Source: Candidatus Heimdallarchaeota archaeon LC_3
GTDB taxonomy: Archaea > Asgardarchaeota > Heimdallarchaeia > Hodarchaeales > LC-3
DNA: 9,562 nucleotides
Direction: 5' to 3'
Assembly (NCBI GenBank): GCA_001940645.1
Contig: MDVS01000072.1
Span: forward strand, 1-9,562
The notes beneath the pieces were generated by a model. It was not told the origin of the DNA, made no database searches, and was given only the letters and a program-made list of their open reading frames with translations. Of the stretch, positions 6,991 through 9,562 are shown piece after piece; the stretch's first letter is position 1, and the number at the start of each line of letters is the position of its first letter. The translations under genes were made by a program, and so were the position numbers.

Positions 6991-7234
6991 AGAAATTTTT
7001 GTTGTAAAGATGAGGATTTTAATTTTATAAGTTTAGAATATTTTCCTTATTAAAAAAATATCTGGAATTATCTTCCACCTAAATCCTTTTATGAAATCAT
7101 AACTACTAATATATATTGCTCAATATTTTTTTCGTGATTATTTTGTAACGAATTCCGGGATATAATCTTTTGTATCAATTTGAGTGAGTTTTCTTGATTC
7201 CTATAGGAATAAGGTCAAACAAATAATAATTCGA
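6991..7234. other. AT-rich gene-free stretch with possible coding debris
   Basis: No intact gene was found here on either strand. On the minus strand two short open pieces have normal amino-acid composition but no start: one near 7190-7234 reads NYYLFDLIPIGIKKTHSN, in frame after the stop at 7235-7237. The other, overlapping it, ends with KDYIPEFVTK before a stop near 7146. They might be leftovers of a gene continuing from the zinc-ribbon remnants to the right, but I cannot assign them. A TATA-like TAATATATATTG lies near 7108-7119 with no gene attached. Confidence 0.3.
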
Positions 7235-7372
7235 TTATTTGTATAATAAGTCTCTTTTCTCTTTATTGCATTTATGTTTTTTCCATTCTCCTTGTAATTT
7301 CTTAAATTCATTTTCTTTTGGCCATTCTAATTCAATTATTTCTATATTACAATCTTTACATCGAAATTTTAC
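7235..7372 (-). pseudogene. Zinc-ribbon-like remnant, distal part
   Basis: A 45-codon open piece, closed by TAG upstream (7373-7375) and TAA at the end (7235-7237), has no start codon. It reads FRCKDCNIEIIELEWP near its start and KKHKCNKEKRD near its end, giving a CxxC pair and a later H-x-C. The composition is that of a real protein, not random AT-rich DNA. It lies in a different frame from the zinc-ribbon piece at 7420-7608, about 48 bp to its right. The two may be halves of one small zinc-binding protein broken by indels, or two separate relics. Confidence 0.4.
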
Positions 7373-7419
7373 CTAGTACGGAAAGAAGGCTCCTTCATTC
7401 AGGGATATGAATTTCTGAA

Positions 7420-7608
7420 CTAATAAGTTAGGTTTATTGGATTATAACTGTTTACGGGTCTTTTTTTTCTTTCTTTATTACTAATTGGAGCCTTTAGTTC
7501 TTTTAAATCTTCCAAATTTCCTGATAATTTACCACAATTGTTACATTTCCAAACTGATCCGTAAACATGATCAAAATTTATCTCATCACACTTTTAGCAA
7601 ATTCTCAT
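7420..7608 (-). pseudogene. Zinc-ribbon remnant interrupted by a stop inside CxxC
   Basis: From an ATG at 7608 the minus strand encodes MRIC, a TAA stop (7594-7596), then KCDEINFDHVYGSVWKCNNC and a further 30-odd residues, rich in Lys, to TAG at 7420-7422. If the TAA is read as one residue, the pattern is a textbook C-x2-C-x14-C-x2-C zinc ribbon. A single C-to-T change from CAA (Gln), or an A-to-T change from AAA (Lys), would give the TAA. Other genes here use TAA as a normal stop, so recoding is unlikely. It is probably a recent pseudogene, or a sequencing error in a small zinc-ribbon gene. No good promoter was identified. Confidence 0.5.
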
Positions 7609-7671
7609 TACAATATCACAGAAAAAAATAATTAAAAATTTAATTAATATTACCCATTGAATAAATTAATT

Positions 7672-8556
7672 TTAATATAATAATGAAATGAGCAAATTCA
7701 ACATTGAAAAGGATACGAGAAGTATAAAGAAGCTTTTTCCCAAAAATAGTGTTTTATTTAAGAACAAATTAAACCAATGTTTATCCTTGATATAAGAATC
7801 TTCTTTTAATTCTTGATTTTTATTAAAAAATTCTAATACATCGTTAATAATATTTGTTGCAATGATATTTGTTTTATTAAATTCATAATCTATCTCAATG
7901 TTATAATTATGTGCATTAGAATCATTTTTGTCAGGATTTCTTTTATTAAAACTATAATTGTTCTGAATCATCAATAATTCTGAGTGCTTATGGTTATTTA
8001 AGTCGATTTGATTCAACATTGGAGATAAAATATTATCAAAAAATCCCTCGGCCCCTTTTTGTATCAATAATCCACCTTTATTAGTATTATTATTGTATAA
8101 AATCCTTATACGATAATATTCATTCAATACTTCGATTACAGGGGATGCAAAATATTCTAAATTGTTATTTGCTAATGACAAACAAATTTTTCCCTTGTTT
8201 AATACAAAAATTTTCTCTTGTTTTTTCACTGGTATAATAGCTAAAGTTTCTACGTCAACATTAAATAATCCGATAAAAACTTCATCCTTATCTGTTATGC
8301 TAAAGGGAAATTCATCATCATCTATAAAGGCATGGAATCCAATAGCATTCTCTCTAACAGCGATTGTAAGGAAGGTAGAGTTCTGAAGATTTAATTCAAA
8401 AATATGCCAACCAAAATCAAACGAAATTGAATTTGAATGTTCATTAATAGTTATTTCAGGATCTAATATATCATCAAGTTTATAACATCTATTGAGAAGA
8501 TTTATAGTTAAATCACTGTTTATTTCATAAGTATATTCATTATAATATTCTTCCAA
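7672..8556 (-). CDS. Unrecognised protein with a C-terminal membrane anchor
   Basis: This 294-residue protein has no family I recognise. It has no signal peptide; residues 1-265 are polar, acidic and Asn-rich with alternating hydrophobic residues suggesting beta strands (about 44-160), followed by a more helical, Asn/Lys-rich part. A single hydrophobic segment at about 269-293 ends at the last residue (the final residues are LLISLLY). That is tail-anchor topology, with the soluble part predicted to face the cytoplasm. The start is TTG at 8556: no in-frame ATG occurs until deep inside the protein, and a TGA lies three codons upstream. GTGATG seven bases before the TTG is a credible ribosome binding site. 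Its first 28 codons are included in the 475-bp tandem repeat, so its 5' end and promoter recur downstream. A divergent gene seems to start at 8839. Confidence 0.7.
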   Translation of the reverse strand: MEEYYNEYTYEINSDLTINLLNRCYKLDDILDPEITINEHSNSISFDFGWHIFELNLQNSTFLTIAVRENAIGFHAFIDDDEFPFSITDKDEVFIGLFNVDVETLAIIPVKKQEKIFVLNKGKICLSLANNNLEYFASPVIEVLNEYYRIRILYNNNTNKGGLLIQKGAEGFFDNILSPMLNQIDLNNHKHSELLMIQNNYSFNKRNPDKNDSNAHNYNIEIDYEFNKTNIIATNIINDVLEFFNKNQELKEDSYIKDKHWFNLFLNKTLFLGKSFFILLVSFSMLNLLISLLY

Positions 8557-8619
8557 ACTTAATCATCACATGGTTTTAAAATTGAAAAGTTAGCCAATGT
8601 AAATACACAAGACTCGGAA

Positions 8620-8631
8620 ATATTTAAATAT
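8620..8631 (-). promoter_or_regulatory. Palindromic TATA-like element for the tail-anchored-protein gene
   Basis: ATATTTAAATAT is a perfect 12-bp palindrome that fits an archaeal TATA box on either strand. It is about 70 bases from the TTG at 8556, implying a leader of about 40 bases that includes the GTGATG ribosome-binding-like sequence. It recurs at 9095-9106 in copy 2. Confidence 0.4.
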
Positions 8632-8699
8632 CAGCACGATTGAAAGTGAAAAAATTGAGAATAATTTGATAATGTAAAACTTAACGAAAGAAAATTACC

Positions 8700-8754
8700 C
8701 TTTCAATTAAGTCCTTACTCATAAGAAATTTAGTATTTTCTCTTTCAATTGAGT
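8700..8754 (+). repeat. Pair of CTTTCAATTRAGT direct repeats
   Basis: CTTTCAATTAAGT (8700-8712) and CTTTCAATTGAGT (8742-8754) are direct repeats differing at one base and set 42 bp apart, about four DNA turns. They lie between the two divergent promoters. An inverted TTGAAAG occurs near 8640. They may be binding sites for a regulator of the divergent pair. The same pair returns at 9175-9229 in copy 2. Confidence 0.4.
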
Positions 8755-8810
8755 GTCCCAACACAAAATTGATAATAAAAAAAATTTATAGAATGAATTT
8801 TTAAGAAATC

Positions 8811-8819
8811 TTTAAATTT
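8811..8819 (+). promoter_or_regulatory. TATA-like box for the rightward frame at 8839
   Basis: TTTAAATTT is centred about 25 bases before the TTG at 8839, fitting a leaderless rightward transcript. The match is modest in this AT-rich stretch. It recurs at 9286-9294. Confidence 0.3.
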
Positions 8820-8838
8820 GAATTAAATAGACAAATAA

Positions 8839-8970
8839 TTGAAGAAAAGAAAGTATCGTAAAAAATTACAAGAAATTTTTGATGTAATTTATGAAAATGA
8901 ATATATCGAATTTACAGAGGATAGATTTATTATAATTGTCAAAAAAGATCAAGTTTATAACATCTATTGA
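8839..8970 (+). CDS. 5' part of a divergent gene closed by the repeat junction
   Basis: A 43-codon frame starts at a TTG directly after an in-frame TAA and stops at TGA 8968-8970. It begins LKKRKYRKKLQEIFDVIYEN and continues with IEFTEDRFIIIVKKD, which has the alternating pattern of a real protein (basic helix, then a beta hairpin). Codon 37 spans the junction between copy 1 and copy 2, so the last six residues (QVYNIY) and the stop come from antisense of the leftward gene and are junction products. The real continuation lies beyond the window. The family cannot be determined from 37 residues. Confidence 0.35.
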   Translation: MKKRKYRKKLQEIFDVIYENEYIEFTEDRFIIIVKKDQVYNIY

Positions 8971-9031
8971 GAAGATTTATAGTTAAATCACTGTTTATTT
9001 CATAAGTATATTCATTATAATATTCTTCCAA
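8939..9031 (-). pseudogene. Truncated duplicate of the tail-anchored gene's start (copy 2)
   Basis: The TTG start and first 28 codons of the 7672-8556 gene recur here with its upstream region, then run over the junction into Leu-Phe and a TGA at 8939-8941, giving a 30-residue product without the membrane anchor. It overlaps the end of the rightward frame antisense by 32 bp. It is almost certainly not functional as a protein. Confidence 0.5.
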
Positions 9032-9422
9032 ACTTAATCATCACATGGTTTTAAAATTGAAAAGTTAGCCAATGTAAATACACAAGACTCGGAAATATTT
9101 AAATATCAGCACGATTGAAAGTGAAAAAATTGAGAATAATTTGATAATGTAAAACTTAACGAAAGAAAATTACCCTTTCAATTAAGTCCTTACTCATAAG
9201 AAATTTAGTATTTTCTCTTTCAATTGAGTGTCCCAACACAAAATTGATAATAAAAAAAATTTATAGAATGAATTTTTAAGAAATCTTTAAATTTGAATTA
9301 AATAGACAAATAATTGAAGAAAAGAAAGTATCGTAAAAAATTACAAGAAATTTTTGATGTAATTTATGAAAATGAATATATCGAATTTACAGAGGATAGA
9401 TTTATTATAATTGTCAAAAAAG
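8948..9422. repeat. 475-bp tandem repeat, copy 2
   Basis: It follows copy 1 head to tail with no spacer and shows no difference from it on base-by-base reading. It carries a truncated leftward start (8939-9031) and a second rightward frame (9314-9445). A perfect match in non-coding DNA implies very recent duplication, active homogenisation or an assembly artefact. Confidence 0.95.
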
Positions 9423-9445
9423 ATCAAGTTTATAACATCTATTGA
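9314..9445 (+). CDS. Second copy of the junction-closed rightward frame
   Basis: It is an exact repeat, 475 bp downstream, of the frame at 8839-8970, closed in the same way at the junction of copies 2 and 3. If the tandem array is an assembly artefact, this entry does not exist in the genome. Confidence 0.25.
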   Translation: MKKRKYRKKLQEIFDVIYENEYIEFTEDRFIIIVKKDQVYNIY

Positions 9446-9506
9446 GAAGATTTATAGTTAAATCACTGTTTATTTCATAAGTATATTCATTATAATATTC
9501 TTCCAA
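9414..9506 (-). pseudogene. Truncated duplicate of the tail-anchored gene's start (copy 3)
   Basis: This is the same 30-codon truncated frame as at 8939-9031, carried by the partial third repeat and ending in the same junction-made TGA. Confidence 0.45.
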
Positions 9507-9562
9507 ACTTAATCATCACATGGTTTTAAAATTGAAAAGTTAGCCAATGTAAATACACAAGA
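9423..9562. repeat. 475-bp tandem repeat, partial copy 3
   Basis: The first 140 bases of the unit recur and then the window ends. The length of 140 equals k-1 for a de Bruijn assembly with k = 141, a common largest k-mer size, which suggests that the window end is also a contig end where the graph closes on itself. This is an inference from the number alone. Confidence 0.9.

Larger units (their letters stand above)
8473..8947. repeat. 475-bp tandem repeat, copy 1
   Basis: Copy 1 starts inside the 28th codon of the tail-anchored-protein gene, where the flanking base (C at 8472) differs from the base before copies 2 and 3 (G). It runs through the intergenic region into the 5' end of a rightward frame. 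Within the unit the order is: the first 28 codons of the leftward gene, its TATA element, the CTTTCAATT motif pair, a rightward TATA element and 36 codons of the rightward frame. By eye it is identical to copy 2 over its whole length. Confidence 0.95.

Noticed and set aside
7594..7596. Stop-codon recoding at the TAA in the zinc ribbon
   Set aside because: TAA ends several intact genes in this window and is not a known selenocysteine or pyrrolysine codon; pseudogene or base error is simpler.
8162..8386. Rightward 74-codon frame inside the tail-anchored-protein gene
   Set aside because: It is antisense to an intact 294-codon frame and shows no independent support.
8700..9229. CTTTCAATT elements as a CRISPR array
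   Set aside because: Archaeal CRISPR repeats often begin CTTTCAATT, but here only 13 bases repeat, two per unit, and the larger periodicity is a 475-bp tandem repeat with identical 'spacers'.

Overview
The window most likely comes from an Asgard (Promethearchaeota) archaeon. It is strongly AT-rich. Its genes are preceded by archaeal TATA-like boxes, several of them about 28 bases from the start codon, as expected for leaderless mRNAs. It carries an Arf-family small GTPase, an archaeal-type class IIb aminoacyl-tRNA synthetase and a long TPR protein. The Arf GTPase is the strongest lineage clue. No rRNA, tRNA, insertion sequence or CRISPR array was found. The species cannot be fixed from the sequence alone.

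Left part (1-2547): a membrane-protein gene cut by the left edge (1-515, minus), a second multi-pass membrane protein (608-1318, minus), then a 180-bp divergent region with a perfect 7-3-7 palindrome. To its right lies a probable two-gene unit: a six-helix membrane protein (1499-2191) and a small winged-helix DNA-binding protein (2227-2547). Pairs of this kind are often autoregulated, and the palindrome is a candidate operator.

Middle (2560-6942, all minus): a 614-residue TPR protein with an exact 40-residue repeat register and an unclear start; a 451-residue aspartyl/asparaginyl-tRNA synthetase whose sequence mixes features of both specificities; a decayed 3' end of a dienelactone-hydrolase-like gene; and an Arf-type GTPase with all five G motifs and an N-terminal amphipathic helix but no glycine to myristoylate. 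These look like separately transcribed genes, not one operon.

Right part (6943-9562): about 730 bp without an intact gene but with two zinc-ribbon-like remnants, then an unrecognised 294-residue protein with a single C-terminal membrane helix (tail-anchor topology). From 8473 to the end the sequence is a 475-bp tandem repeat: two full copies, identical by eye, plus exactly 140 bp of a third. Each unit holds the intergenic promoter region and the 5' ends of two divergent genes. The perfect identity and the 140-bp overhang suggest an unresolved loop at a contig end, although a real recent tandem duplication is not excluded.

I did not find a convincing new multi-gene system. The most useful leads are the mixed AspRS/AsnRS, the Arf GTPase and tail-anchored protein, the palindrome beside the winged-helix gene, and the 475-bp repeat.
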